This document shows positions 42,462-50,804 of a stretch of DNA of 64,000 nt, piece after piece; within the stretch, counting starts at the first letter, position 1, and each line of letters opens with the position of its first letter. A model generated the notes under the pieces. The model was not told where the DNA came from. It did no database searches and worked only from the letters and a program-made list of their open reading frames with translations. A program made the translations under genes and the position numbers. The stretch comes from Chryseobacterium ureilyticum (lineage in GTDB: Bacteria; Bacteroidota; Bacteroidia; Flavobacteriales; Weeksellaceae), in assembly GCF_900156735.1 (NCBI RefSeq), contig NZ_FTOL01000004.1, positions 62,001 to 126,000 on the forward strand, in the 5' to 3' direction.

Positions 42462-44855
42462 TTATGGTCTTTGAATAGCTCCCTGATAAAGCATTTCGTC
42501 TACTTTTTTATACACTTCAGGGTCATGCTTTTTGATTTTGATTTTAACATACTTGGAAGCAGGCATATTGCTTTCTTTTACTACATTATTTACAGATACC
42601 AAAACATTGGTTTCCGGGAAATAGGTAACTGTATTTTTTTCCGGGATCTGATAGGAAACAATGATAAATAACGGTGCTACTCTTTCGATTCCATCATCAT
42701 AATTGTAAAGGTCTACTCTATCTCCTGCTTTAAATCCTGCTTTATCAATATCTATCTGGTTCATGAATATCACACGACGCTCATTTTTAATTCCACGATA
42801 ACGATCATCCAACCCGTAAATAGTTGTATTAAACTGATCATGGGTACGTGTGGTTGCCATCATATATTCATCGGAAGCAAGGGTATTATCAGGTATTTCT
42901 GTTAATGTAAATGGTGCACGTCCGCCTAATTCTTTGGAAAAGCTTTGTTCGTCTCTCGCTGGGTTGGGAAGATAGAATCCTCCTTTTTGTCTGACGCGAA
43001 CATTATAATCTGTGAATCCTGGAATACACTGCTCGATGTCATCTCTTACGGCATCATAACTATCGTGATAACGTTGCCAATTTATAACAGAACGTTCTCC
43101 CAGCGTTGCCATAGCCATACGACAAACAATTTGAGTCTCATTGATCAGATTATCCGATACAGCATCCAGCATTCCTTTTGAACTCTGAACAACTCCCATT
43201 GAATTTTCAGTGGTGACGATCTGTATTTCTCCGTTTACAATATCTTTATCACTTCTGCCATACGTTGGAAGAATTAATGCTTCTTTACCATGTACAAGGT
43301 GTCCCCTGTTTAACTTTGTGGAAACGCATACCAAAAGTTTGAGCTTTCTGAGTGCATTTGCTGTATAGGTAGTGTCCGGTGTTGCAGAAAGGAAATTTCC
43401 TCCCATGCAGAACATCATTTTTATTTTTTCTTCATGAATAGCTTTTATAGCACGTACTACATCATATCCATGTTTGCGGGGTACTTTGAAACCATAGAAA
43501 TTTTCAAGACGGTTAAGTTGTTCATCTGTAGGTTTTTCGTCAATCAGCATTGTTCTGTTTCCCTGCACGTTACTGTGACCACGTACAGGGCAGACTCCAG
43601 CTCCTGGTTTTCCGATACTTCCTTTCAATAAAAGAATATTAAGGATTTCACGAATCATATCTACTCCGTTCGGTTGTTGGGTAAGCCCCATTCCCCAACT
43701 GACGATAATACGTTTTTTAAAGGCAATCATTTCCACTGCTTGTTGCAATGCTTCTTTAGAAACTCCTGAAAGTTCAGCCAGTTCCTCCAGTTTGTAGTCA
43801 TCAAACTGCTTCATGAAGTCTTCGTATCCTACTGTTTTGTTTTGAATAAATTCTTCATCAAAAACTTTACCCGGATTTTTCTTTTCAAATTCAATCAACA
43901 GAAGTTCCAAAGCTTTAAGTAAAGCCATATCTCCATTGATTTTTACAGGTAAATAAAGGTCTGCCAATTGTACACCGCCTGTAATGACTTCTCTTACACT
44001 CTGAGGATTAATAAAGCCCATCAATCCTGCTTCAGGCAAGGGATTAATGGCAATAATTTTAGCCCCGTTCTTCTTTCCTTTTGCCAAAGCGCTCATCATT
44101 CTTGGGGCATTGGTTCCAGGGTTTTGTCCGATAATTATAATCACTTCAGCGTCATAAAAATCTTCCAACGTTACTGTTCCTTTACCAATTCCAATGGTTG
44201 GGCGTAAGGCAGATCCTGAGGTTTCATGACACATATTGGAACAGTCAGGCATATTATTGGTTCCAAATTCTTTAGCAAATAATTGATACACAAAGGATGC
44301 TTCATTACTTGTTCGTCCCGAAGTATAAAAAGCTGCCTCATCAGGAGATTCTAAAGCATTGAAATGTTCGGCTATTTTTTTGAAAACATTATCCCAGCTA
44401 ATTGGTTCATAGTGGGTAGCACCGGGAGCCAGGTACATGGGATCTGTAAGTCTTCCCATTTTCCCGATCTGATAATCATCTAACTTAGCAAGATCGTATA
44501 CCGAATTCTGTTTGAAAAATTCAGGGGTTACACGTTTTGTTGTTGCTTCTTCGGCTAGCGCTTTTGCTCCGTTTTCACAATATTCTCCAAGAACAGAACG
44601 CTCGTCATCAGGATCAGGCCAGGCACAACTCGGACAGTCGAAGCCTCCCATCTGGTTCATTTTGAACAGGGCTCTCATACCTCTGATAGGCGCTTTTTCT
44701 TCAAATAAATCACTAAAAGCAGCCATTACAGCAGGAACTCCCGCAGCAGCTTTTTCAACATGTGTCAGCTTAAGATCAAGTAACGTAAAAGGATTTTCCG
44801 CATTAGGTTCTTTGTGGATTTTTTCTTCTACTCTCTTTTTGTTATTTTCTTCCAT
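42462..44855 (-). CDS. FdhF/YdeP family molybdopterin oxidoreductase
   Basis: A 797-residue DMSO-reductase-superfamily enzyme of the YdeP type (formate dehydrogenase H-like). Cys74, Cys77 (FDCPSCAWP) and Cys93 likely hold the N-terminal iron-sulfur cluster. TSGRTSNEASFVYQLFAKEFG, PDCSNMCHETSG, GANTxxS-like IIGQNPGTNAPRM and RGHSNVQGNRTM match the bis-MGD binding domains; the C-terminal domain reads MATTRTHDQFNTTIYG. No Sec/Tat signal is seen, so cytoplasmic. It is the likely client of the nearby Moco genes and FdhD. YdeP has been tied to acid resistance in E. coli; the substrate here is unknown. Confidence 0.93.
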   Translation of the reverse strand: MEENNKKRVEEKIHKEPNAENPFTLLDLKLTHVEKAAAGVPAVMAAFSDLFEEKAPIRGMRALFKMNQMGGFDCPSCAWPDPDDERSVLGEYCENGAKALAEEATTKRVTPEFFKQNSVYDLAKLDDYQIGKMGRLTDPMYLAPGATHYEPISWDNVFKKIAEHFNALESPDEAAFYTSGRTSNEASFVYQLFAKEFGTNNMPDCSNMCHETSGSALRPTIGIGKGTVTLEDFYDAEVIIIIGQNPGTNAPRMMSALAKGKKNGAKIIAINPLPEAGLMGFINPQSVREVITGGVQLADLYLPVKINGDMALLKALELLLIEFEKKNPGKVFDEEFIQNKTVGYEDFMKQFDDYKLEELAELSGVSKEALQQAVEMIAFKKRIIVSWGMGLTQQPNGVDMIREILNILLLKGSIGKPGAGVCPVRGHSNVQGNRTMLIDEKPTDEQLNRLENFYGFKVPRKHGYDVVRAIKAIHEEKIKMMFCMGGNFLSATPDTTYTANALRKLKLLVCVSTKLNRGHLVHGKEALILPTYGRSDKDIVNGEIQIVTTENSMGVVQSSKGMLDAVSDNLINETQIVCRMAMATLGERSVINWQRYHDSYDAVRDDIEQCIPGFTDYNVRVRQKGGFYLPNPARDEQSFSKELGGRAPFTLTEIPDNTLASDEYMMATTRTHDQFNTTIYGLDDRYRGIKNERRVIFMNQIDIDKAGFKAGDRVDLYNYDDGIERVAPLFIIVSYQIPEKNTVTYFPETNVLVSVNNVVKESNMPASKYVKIKIKKHDPEVYKKVDEMLYQGAIQRP

Positions 44856-44877
44856 AGCCTTTGATTTTGTAAAGTGA

Positions 44878-45228
44878 TCAACATTTAAGATTGGGATTCG
44901 GATAGTTATCGCTTTGGTCTTCCATTGTATTGTCTATACATACAAAGTCTTTTTCTACCAAAAGCTTTACAAGCCCAGCCTGCCCGTCAAATCCGACAAT
45001 ATCTGTAGATACAAGCTCCTCAACCATTGCAGCGGGCATTTTCATTACAATTTTATTTTCAATAAAAGCAGCCGATAATGCACGATCATCTGTTTTTTCT
45101 ATAGCATAGATGAATGGTCTGTCTACAAATTCTGTGAAACTGGAAACAATTCCATTTTCACCCAATTCTGAAACTTCTGATTGAGTTAACCGAAACCTTA
45201 TTGAGTTATCTTTTATTCTAATTTTCAT
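44878..45228 (-). CDS. Conserved hypothetical protein beside the molybdoenzyme
   Basis: A 116-residue soluble protein (KIRIKDNSIRFRLTQSEVSEL, FVDRPFIYAIEKTDDRA) that I believe belongs to the small DUF7009-type family found next to YdeP-like genes; not certain. Two beta-rich halves and a Cys near the end (VCIDNTMED). It ends 22 bases before the molybdoenzyme start, so it is translated first in the same operon and may chaperone it. The repeat array begins 18 bases upstream of its start. Confidence 0.7.
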   Translation of the reverse strand: MKIRIKDNSIRFRLTQSEVSELGENGIVSSFTEFVDRPFIYAIEKTDDRALSAAFIENKIVMKMPAAMVEELVSTDIVGFDGQAGLVKLLVEKDFVCIDNTMEDQSDNYPNPNLKC

Positions 45229-45245
45229 ATCCTTATTTCTGTTTG

Positions 45246-46516
45246 CACCACAGATATACTTTTTTATTAGTGTATCCGTAGCTATTATATTTTGATTACT
45301 AATATTTTACTTTTTGCCACGAATTCACGAATGATTATGCAGCGGTGATTATTTCTATTTATATATCCGCTTATATTCCTACTTAATGGATATAATTTAT
45401 AGTATCAAATTATTTTTATTAGTGCATTTGTGGCGATAACTTTTTATTTTGCCACGAATTCACGAATGATTTTGCAGCGGTGATTATTTCTATTTATATA
45501 TCCGCTTATATTCCTACTTAATGGATATAATTTATAGTATCAAATTATTTTTATTTATGCATTCGTGGCAATAACTTTTTATTTTGCCACGAATTCACGA
45601 ATGATTATGCAGCGGTGATTATTTCTATTTATATATCCGCTTGTATTCCTACTTAATGGATATAATTTATAGTATCATATTATTTTTATTTATGCATTCG
45701 TGGCAATAACTTTTTATTTTGCCACGAATGCACGAATATTTTTTGTTTCGTGGTTATAAAACTATTCGTTTATAATTCAATTTCGTTTCCCCGAAATTTG
45801 CAATCAAAGCCAGTTTATTTTCAGATACTTTTAAATAATTAATAGACTGTGCAATATGTTCATCAGCAATATCTGCGGTTCCTTTTACTTCTAATATTAT
45901 TTTGTCAAATACGACAAAATCTGCATAAAATTTATGTGGAAGCAAAGTCCCTTTATAATGTATAGCATATTCTTTTTCTCTTTCATATAAGATACCAGCC
46001 TGATTCATTTCGTACTCCAAGGCATCTTTATAAACGATTTCTGAAAATCCAGATCCTAAATTATTATGTACTTCCATGCAAATTCCAATTATTGCATAGG
46101 ACTCCTGTTTGTAAACTAAATCTTTCATTCATTATGTGTTTTTTATTTCCACGGACCCATATTTTTATTTATGTATCCATGGTTGTTATTATTTTTTTGC
46201 CACGAATGCACGAATCATTTTCGTCCTGCGTGATTATTTCAACTTATATATCCACTTACATTCCTACTTAAAGGATATAATTTATACTATTCTATTCTTC
46301 TTATTCGTGTATCCGTGGCTATCATATTTTGATTACTAATCTTTTATTTTTTGCCACAGATGCACGAATCATTTTCGTCCTGCGTGATTATTTTAATTTA
46401 CATATCCACTTACGTTCCTGCTTAATCTATGCTATTATATTATCTTTATTCGTGCATTCGTGGCGATAACTTTTTATTTTGCCACAGATGCACAAATGAT
46501 TTTTGTGGCGTGGTGG
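45246..46516. repeat. Array of palindromic-ended repeats bracketing a GxxExxY gene
   Basis: At least seven copies in a row. Full units: 45316-45434, 45451-45569 and 45586-45704 (each 119 bases, period exactly 135 with a 16-base linker), 46199-46319 (121) and 46353-46464 (112). Collapsed units: 45246-45284, 45721-45759, about 46149-46182 and 46481-46516. Each begins like GCCACGAATTCACGAAT and ends like ATGCATTCGTGGC, so single units can form hairpins; an inner AGCGG/CCGCT pair is also seen. Two linker types occur (ATAACTTTTTATTTT and one with TTTTGATTACTAAT). The first three full units are almost identical, so amplification is recent. Confidence 0.93.
45754..46128 (-). CDS. GxxExxY protein, PD-(D/E)XK nuclease-like
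   Basis: A 124-residue member of the GxxExxY family: Gly27, Glu30 and Tyr33 in GFSEIVYKDALEYEM form the naming motif. Asp70, Glu80 and Lys82 (YADFVVFDKIILEVKG) and Gln94 (HIAQSINYLK) match the catalytic layout of PD-(D/E)XK nucleases, an inference from spacing. Activity has not been established as far as I know. The gene sits inside the repeat array; its TAA stop is part of the TGGTTAT at the end of one collapsed repeat, and another repeat begins about 20 bases before its start. It interrupts the fdhD-to-molybdoenzyme gene order. Confidence 0.88.
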   Translation of the reverse strand: MKDLVYKQESYAIIGICMEVHNNLGSGFSEIVYKDALEYEMNQAGILYEREKEYAIHYKGTLLPHKFYADFVVFDKIILEVKGTADIADEHIAQSINYLKVSENKLALIANFGETKLNYKRIVL

Positions 46517-47386
46517 TTATTTTTCGATTATTTTGTGGAAGCTGCTTTGATTATAAATATTAAACCTATTATCTCTGAGAAACCCCAGCAAAGTCATATT
46601 AAACTCTTTAGCGAGATCAACTGCCAGACTGGACGGTGCTCCTATTGCCGCAACAATAGAAATTCCTGCCATAGCTGCTTTCTGAATCAGTTCAAAGCTG
46701 GCTCTTCCACTGAGTACCAAAATATGATCTTTCAATGGAAGTTGTCCGGTAAACAAAGCATGTCCTATCAGTTTATCCAATGCATTATGCCTTCCGACAT
46801 CTTCTCGTAAAGCAAGTAGGTTCCCATTAAAATCAAAAATACCAGATGCATGAATACCGCCTGTTGCACTGAAATTATTCTGGAAAGACTGTAAGTCTTC
46901 GGATAACTGATATATCGTTTGTAATGTTATAGCCTGTTGTTCCCGTTCAATATTCTGGAAAGTACTTACTGTTTTTATGGATTCGATAGAGCCTTTTCCG
47001 CAGACTCCACAACTGGATGTGGTATAAAAATTCCTATCTGCATTTTTAAGCTGAGGAACAAAATCATCTGCCAGCTCTACTTCAATGATGTTTTCTCTAT
47101 TTCTGGAACATTCGGCAGTGGGATGATCTATATTTCTGATCTGGTGATATTCTGAAATAATTCCTTCTGTGAACAGAAAACCGGCAGCAAGTTCGGTATC
47201 ATTACCGGGAGTCCGCATGGTGACGGATATATTTTTAGTTTCCCTTTGATCTTTTCCATAAGAAATACGGATTTCCAAGGGTTCTTCTACAGAAATATCA
47301 TCTGTATAAGGAAAACTGTTGTCTTCTTTTACTTTGACAATATCGATCTGCCGTACAGATTTATTTTCTAATATATTGGTTTTCAT
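46517..47386 (-). CDS. fdhD: Formate dehydrogenase accessory sulfurtransferase
   Basis: A 289-residue FdhD, which moves sulfur from a cysteine desulfurase to bis-MGD before insertion into FdhF-type enzymes. The sulfur-carrying pair is Cys126 and Cys129 (SSCGVCGKGS). Other family motifs are FTEGII, GGIHASGIFD, REDVGRHNALDKLIG, LSGRASFELIQKAAMAGI and AIGAPSSLAVDLA. Its presence supports a sulfur-dependent FdhF-type role for the 797-residue molybdoenzyme. The TAA stop lies within the last repeat of the array. Confidence 0.96.
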   Translation of the reverse strand: MKTNILENKSVRQIDIVKVKEDNSFPYTDDISVEEPLEIRISYGKDQRETKNISVTMRTPGNDTELAAGFLFTEGIISEYHQIRNIDHPTAECSRNRENIIEVELADDFVPQLKNADRNFYTTSSCGVCGKGSIESIKTVSTFQNIEREQQAITLQTIYQLSEDLQSFQNNFSATGGIHASGIFDFNGNLLALREDVGRHNALDKLIGHALFTGQLPLKDHILVLSGRASFELIQKAAMAGISIVAAIGAPSSLAVDLAKEFNMTLLGFLRDNRFNIYNQSSFHKIIEK

Positions 47387-47433
47387 ATCTTAATAATCTG
47401 GTATAGTAAATATACGAAATTTCGTCCTTCAAA

Positions 47434-47850
47434 CTATGGATGTGCAGAAACCCATTCTTCACCATCTTCAAAAATTTCTTTTTTCCATATAGGAACGGTT
47501 TGCTTTATGGTATCAATTACATAACGACAAGCTTCAAAAACCGCATCTCGATGTCCGTCACTTACCACAATTATTACCGCAGCATCACCAGGAAACAAAA
47601 TTCCGGTACGATGATGTACAACGATATTACGCACAGAAAAACGGGATGTAGCTTGGTCCACAATCTTTCTGATTTCTTTTACAGCCATAGCCTGATAGCA
47701 TTCATATTCCAGCCGAACTACCGCTTTATTTTTTGTAATGTTACGAACTGTTCCTATAAATGTTGCAATGCCACCACTACTCAGATCTTCAGCCAAGGTG
47801 AGACATTCGGTTATGCTTAAAATATTATCTGTGATTTTGATATCGACCAT
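47434..47850 (-). CDS. moaE: Molybdopterin synthase catalytic subunit
   Basis: A 138-residue MoaE, large subunit of the MPT synthase that puts two sulfurs on cPMP. It has GGIATFIGTVRN, RLEYECYQAMAVKEIRKI, VVHHRTGILFPGDAAVIIVVS and the C-terminal PIWKKEIFEDGEEWV, with the catalytic Lys in the latter. It lies between moaD and fdhD in one direction. Confidence 0.96.
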   Translation of the reverse strand: MVDIKITDNILSITECLTLAEDLSSGGIATFIGTVRNITKNKAVVRLEYECYQAMAVKEIRKIVDQATSRFSVRNIVVHHRTGILFPGDAAVIIVVSDGHRDAVFEACRYVIDTIKQTVPIWKKEIFEDGEEWVSAHP

Positions 47851-47913
47851 TTATTTCTTTTTTATGCCTTTGATTCTACATCGGAATTTATTGTTTGCTA
47901 ATGACGGTAAATC

Positions 47914-47931
47914 GCCACGAATGCACAAATT
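47914..47931. repeat. Single left arm of the palindromic repeat
   Basis: CGCCACGAATGCACAAAT is a lone left end of the array repeat, between moaE and moaD. No matching right end was found. Confidence 0.5.
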
Positions 47932-47952
47932 TTTGGTTCAAATGCTTATAAA

Positions 47953-48195
47953 TCATCCTCCGCTTACAGGTGGGATAAGAGCAACTTCATCTGTGTATAC
48001 AATGATTTGATCATCTTCTGCATATTCTTCATTTACAGCAATGAAATAGGATTTCAGTTTTACTAACGGAGGGAAGTTTTCTTCCAGTATTCTTTTTAGC
48101 TGACCAACCTTCAGATCATCCTGTGTTTCCAATTCTTTTTCTGCAGCTCCCAAAATATCTTTCGTTATTCCAAAAGCTAGTATTTTAAGTTTCAT
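47953..48195 (-). CDS. moaD: Molybdopterin synthase sulfur carrier subunit
   Basis: An 80-residue ubiquitin-like MoaD ending in the required Gly-Gly (ALIPPVSGG). The start at 48195 (MKLKILAFGITKDILG) is used; a longer open frame to 48297 overlaps the TauE gene and lacks family support. The C-terminal glycine becomes a thiocarboxylate after action of MoeB and supplies sulfur in MPT synthase. Confidence 0.95.
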   Translation of the reverse strand: MKLKILAFGITKDILGAAEKELETQDDLKVGQLKRILEENFPPLVKLKSYFIAVNEEYAEDDQIIVYTDEVALIPPVSGG

Positions 48196-48215
48196 TATAT
48201 TCTTTAAAATAAATT

Positions 48216-48965
48216 TTACAAATATTTTATCAAAACATTTATACCTGCAACCAATACAAGTATAGCCGTCATTCTTTTTATAATCAAAGGGTTCCATTTC
48301 AGAGACATTCTGGAACCGATCTGTCCGCCAACTAAAACAGCCAGAGATAAGCTCAGAATCCTGAAATAATCCATATCTACTGATAATTTTGACAACTGTC
48401 CTACAATTCCAGACAAAGAATTAGCCAGTATAAAAACACTGGAAGTAGCTGCAATTTTTCTCGGAGTATCCCATTTCATGAGATTAAGCAATGGAGAAAG
48501 GAAAATTCCGCCTCCAATACCAACTAAACCGGACAAAAAGCCAATTCCGCCTCCTAGAAAACTGTTTCCCAATAAGGATGTTCTGGAATCCTGCAGGGTC
48601 TCTTCATTTACTTTAGCATCTGTTTTTACCCATAATAAGATTGCCGCAATGATGAGCGTAATCCCCAGAATCAGGAAGAATGTTTCCTGACTGATTTTCA
48701 GAATAGCTCCCAGATAAGCCATGGGAACACTGACGAGTGTAATGGGGAGTACTTTTTTCCAATCTACCTGTTTATTTTTAATATAAATATATACACCTCC
48801 TACTACTACAATGACATTACATATCAATGCTGTTAACCTTATTTCCTGGTAAGGAAGGGCATACATCGCCAAAACAGCAAGGTAGCTGGAACCACCTCCA
48901 AATCCTACCGATGAATACACAAAGGCTATTATCAAAAATAACAGAAAAATCTCCCAATGTCCCAT
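48216..48965 (-). CDS. TauE/SafE (TSUP) family transporter
   Basis: A 249-residue membrane protein with about eight helices and the two TSUP repeats: VYSSVGFGGGSSYLAVLAMYAL at the start and GGGIGFLSGLVGIGGGIFLSPLL in the middle (quoted in parts). The family exports sulfite, sulfonates or sulfur-containing organics. It lies 20 bases before moaD and starts the minus-strand Moco group; a link to sulfur or molybdenum oxyanion traffic is plausible. Confidence 0.9.
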   Translation of the reverse strand: MGHWEIFLLFLIIAFVYSSVGFGGGSSYLAVLAMYALPYQEIRLTALICNVIVVVGGVYIYIKNKQVDWKKVLPITLVSVPMAYLGAILKISQETFFLILGITLIIAAILLWVKTDAKVNEETLQDSRTSLLGNSFLGGGIGFLSGLVGIGGGIFLSPLLNLMKWDTPRKIAATSSVFILANSLSGIVGQLSKLSVDMDYFRILSLSLAVLVGGQIGSRMSLKWNPLIIKRMTAILVLVAGINVLIKYL

Positions 48966-49148
48966 ACTATTTTATTGAAGATTAATTTTATTACAATAAT
49001 ACTCATTTTAAGCCTTGTTTTATGAGAGAAAATATAAAAGTCTCTGCTGTAATTTGTGAAAAAAATGTCATAAATTGTGTATCTAAGGAATACTGTAATG
49101 TAATCTCTTTATCATTTATTAAATTTGATTGATCAGAAATAATTTAAA

Positions 49149-50102
49149 ATGTCAATAAACGAAACACCAAACAAGATGAATTCTCAAAACGTTACCGATT
49201 ATCCTAACAACAATACCTATTTTCTGGTTTGGAACTTTAAACAGGATGTCGATTCTTCCAAAATTAAAGCTGTATTTCAGAGAATGTGCGCTTTGATTAT
49301 CAACCTTAATAATTCTGCTCTCGACCGTTTCCCGGATTCAAAGGCAAGCGTTGTGATGGGTATTGGATATGAAGCATGGCTGCAACTGGAACTTCCTACT
49401 CCGCTTCCTAAAGAGTTTAAAAAATTTGAGGAAATAAAAGGTAGCAAACACACTGCTGTAAGTACGAGAGGTGATCTTCATTTTCATATTCGTGCAGACG
49501 AGAAAAGCTTTGCCTATGATATGGCTTCTACGATCTCAGATTTTATGAAAGACATTGCAGATTGTGTGGTAGAAGTTCAGGGATTCCGCTATTGGGATAG
49601 CAGATCAATCTTAGGTTTTGTGGATGGTACAGAGAATCCGCATGGTAAAGACCGTGATTATTTTGCCGTTATCGGAGAAGCAGATCCTGGGTATCAAGGA
49701 GGAAGCTACCTTTTCACACAAAAATACATCCATAATATGAATGCATGGAAGTCTCTTTCTGTGGAAGATCAGGAAAAAGTAATCGGAAGATCAAAGGAAC
49801 AAGATATTGAGATGGATAATGAGGTAAAGCCTAAAAACTCTCATATCGCATTAGCAAATGTTGGTGATGATTTTAAAGTGGTAAGAGATAATATGCCTTT
49901 CGGAAATGTTTCCACGAATGAAATGGGGACTTATTTTATATGTTATGCCAGTACTTTCAGCACGGTAGAAAAAATGCTGACCAATATGTTTATTGGTGAT
50001 CCCCCAGGAAATTATGACCGTATTCTGGATTTCAGTACAGCTCAGACGGGAACTTTATTTTTTGTCCCATCAGCTGATATGCTGGATGATTTTTCCTCTT
50101 AA
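49149..50102 (+). CDS. Dyp-type peroxidase
   Basis: A 317-residue heme peroxidase. The family motif GxxDG is seen as GFVDG with Asp159, the distal acid. Late segments KNSHIALANVGDD and MGTYFICYASTFSTVEKML match the heme-binding C-terminal ferredoxin-like domain; length is normal. No Tat signal, so cytosolic, possibly packaged in an encapsulin, though no encapsulin gene is in view. It has its own terminator. Confidence 0.92.
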   Translation: MSINETPNKMNSQNVTDYPNNNTYFLVWNFKQDVDSSKIKAVFQRMCALIINLNNSALDRFPDSKASVVMGIGYEAWLQLELPTPLPKEFKKFEEIKGSKHTAVSTRGDLHFHIRADEKSFAYDMASTISDFMKDIADCVVEVQGFRYWDSRSILGFVDGTENPHGKDRDYFAVIGEADPGYQGGSYLFTQKYIHNMNAWKSLSVEDQEKVIGRSKEQDIEMDNEVKPKNSHIALANVGDDFKVVRDNMPFGNVSTNEMGTYFICYASTFSTVEKMLTNMFIGDPPGNYDRILDFSTAQTGTLFFVPSADMLDDFSS

Positions 50103-50130
50103 ATTTCTTAAAGATTTACCATATAAGATA

Positions 50131-50166
50131 AATGGACCGCTTCTTCTGAAACGGTCCATTTTTTAT
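50131..50166. terminator. Terminator after the peroxidase gene
   Basis: AAATGGACCG-CTTCTTCTGAAA-CGGTCCATTTTTT, with T tail on the plus strand and A run on the other side. Confidence 0.88.
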
Positions 50167-50804
50167 TTTGAGATTATTAATTCCGGATGTATGTTTTCGA
50201 TTTGTAAGACGAATTTTAATTTTTCTTTTGTCACCTGAATAATATCTCCGTTTTTTATTTTATGTTTCTTTTGTAATGGTTTTCCATGAACAAAGATGCC
50301 CTTCATATCCATTAATTGCTTCAGTTTGCCTGATGAAAGGTGTAAACATGTTCTGACAACTGTTGATATCCGGGGGTTAAAATCAAAAGGGTTATGAATT
50401 TTAAAGATGAATATCTCATCTTCTGAACTTTCCATTTGCTCTTCTAAAATTTCTTCATACAGAATCTCATATTCTACACTTTCAAGATCAGCTTCAACAT
50501 TATTTTTTCGTCTTATCTCCTGTGAAAATGCATATTCCCAAGCCAAATCGGTATCATTTTCTGAAAATCTATTAAAGATATCTTTACTGATAGATTCTGT
50601 TCTGATTCTCGAGAATATAGTCATATTGTAGCGGTTATTACATTTTACACATCTGTAAATTAACCATATATCAATGTTTTTTTTCTGGGCATTTAATCTG
50701 AATTTATCACTGCAATGAAATCTGTCGCTGTCACAATGATTGCATTTCTTTTTTAAGGTAGGAGTATTTTTCGCGTTGATCTCCCATATATACTGTATAC
50801 TCAT
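50163..50804 (-). CDS. DUF1062 family protein
   Basis: A 213-residue protein. The N-terminal zinc-ribbon-like part has CNHCDSDRFHCSDKFRLN and YRCVKCNNRYN; four cysteines at the two knuckles can bind zinc. The C-terminal 70 residues look like an S4-type RNA-binding domain (LMDMKGIFVHGKPLQKKHKIKNGD, in parts). This matches DUF1062. Function is unknown; RNA binding is a fair inference. Confidence 0.85.
   Translation of the reverse strand: MSIQYIWEINAKNTPTLKKKCNHCDSDRFHCSDKFRLNAQKKNIDIWLIYRCVKCNNRYNMTIFSRIRTESISKDIFNRFSENDTDLAWEYAFSQEIRRKNNVEADLESVEYEILYEEILEEQMESSEDEIFIFKIHNPFDFNPRISTVVRTCLHLSSGKLKQLMDMKGIFVHGKPLQKKHKIKNGDIIQVTKEKLKFVLQIENIHPELIISK

Noticed and set aside
45316..45704. CRISPR array
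   Set aside because: Three regular repeats with period 135 could suggest an array, but the repeated part is 119 bases with almost identical interiors and only 16-base linkers, which is the reverse of CRISPR; no cas genes are near.
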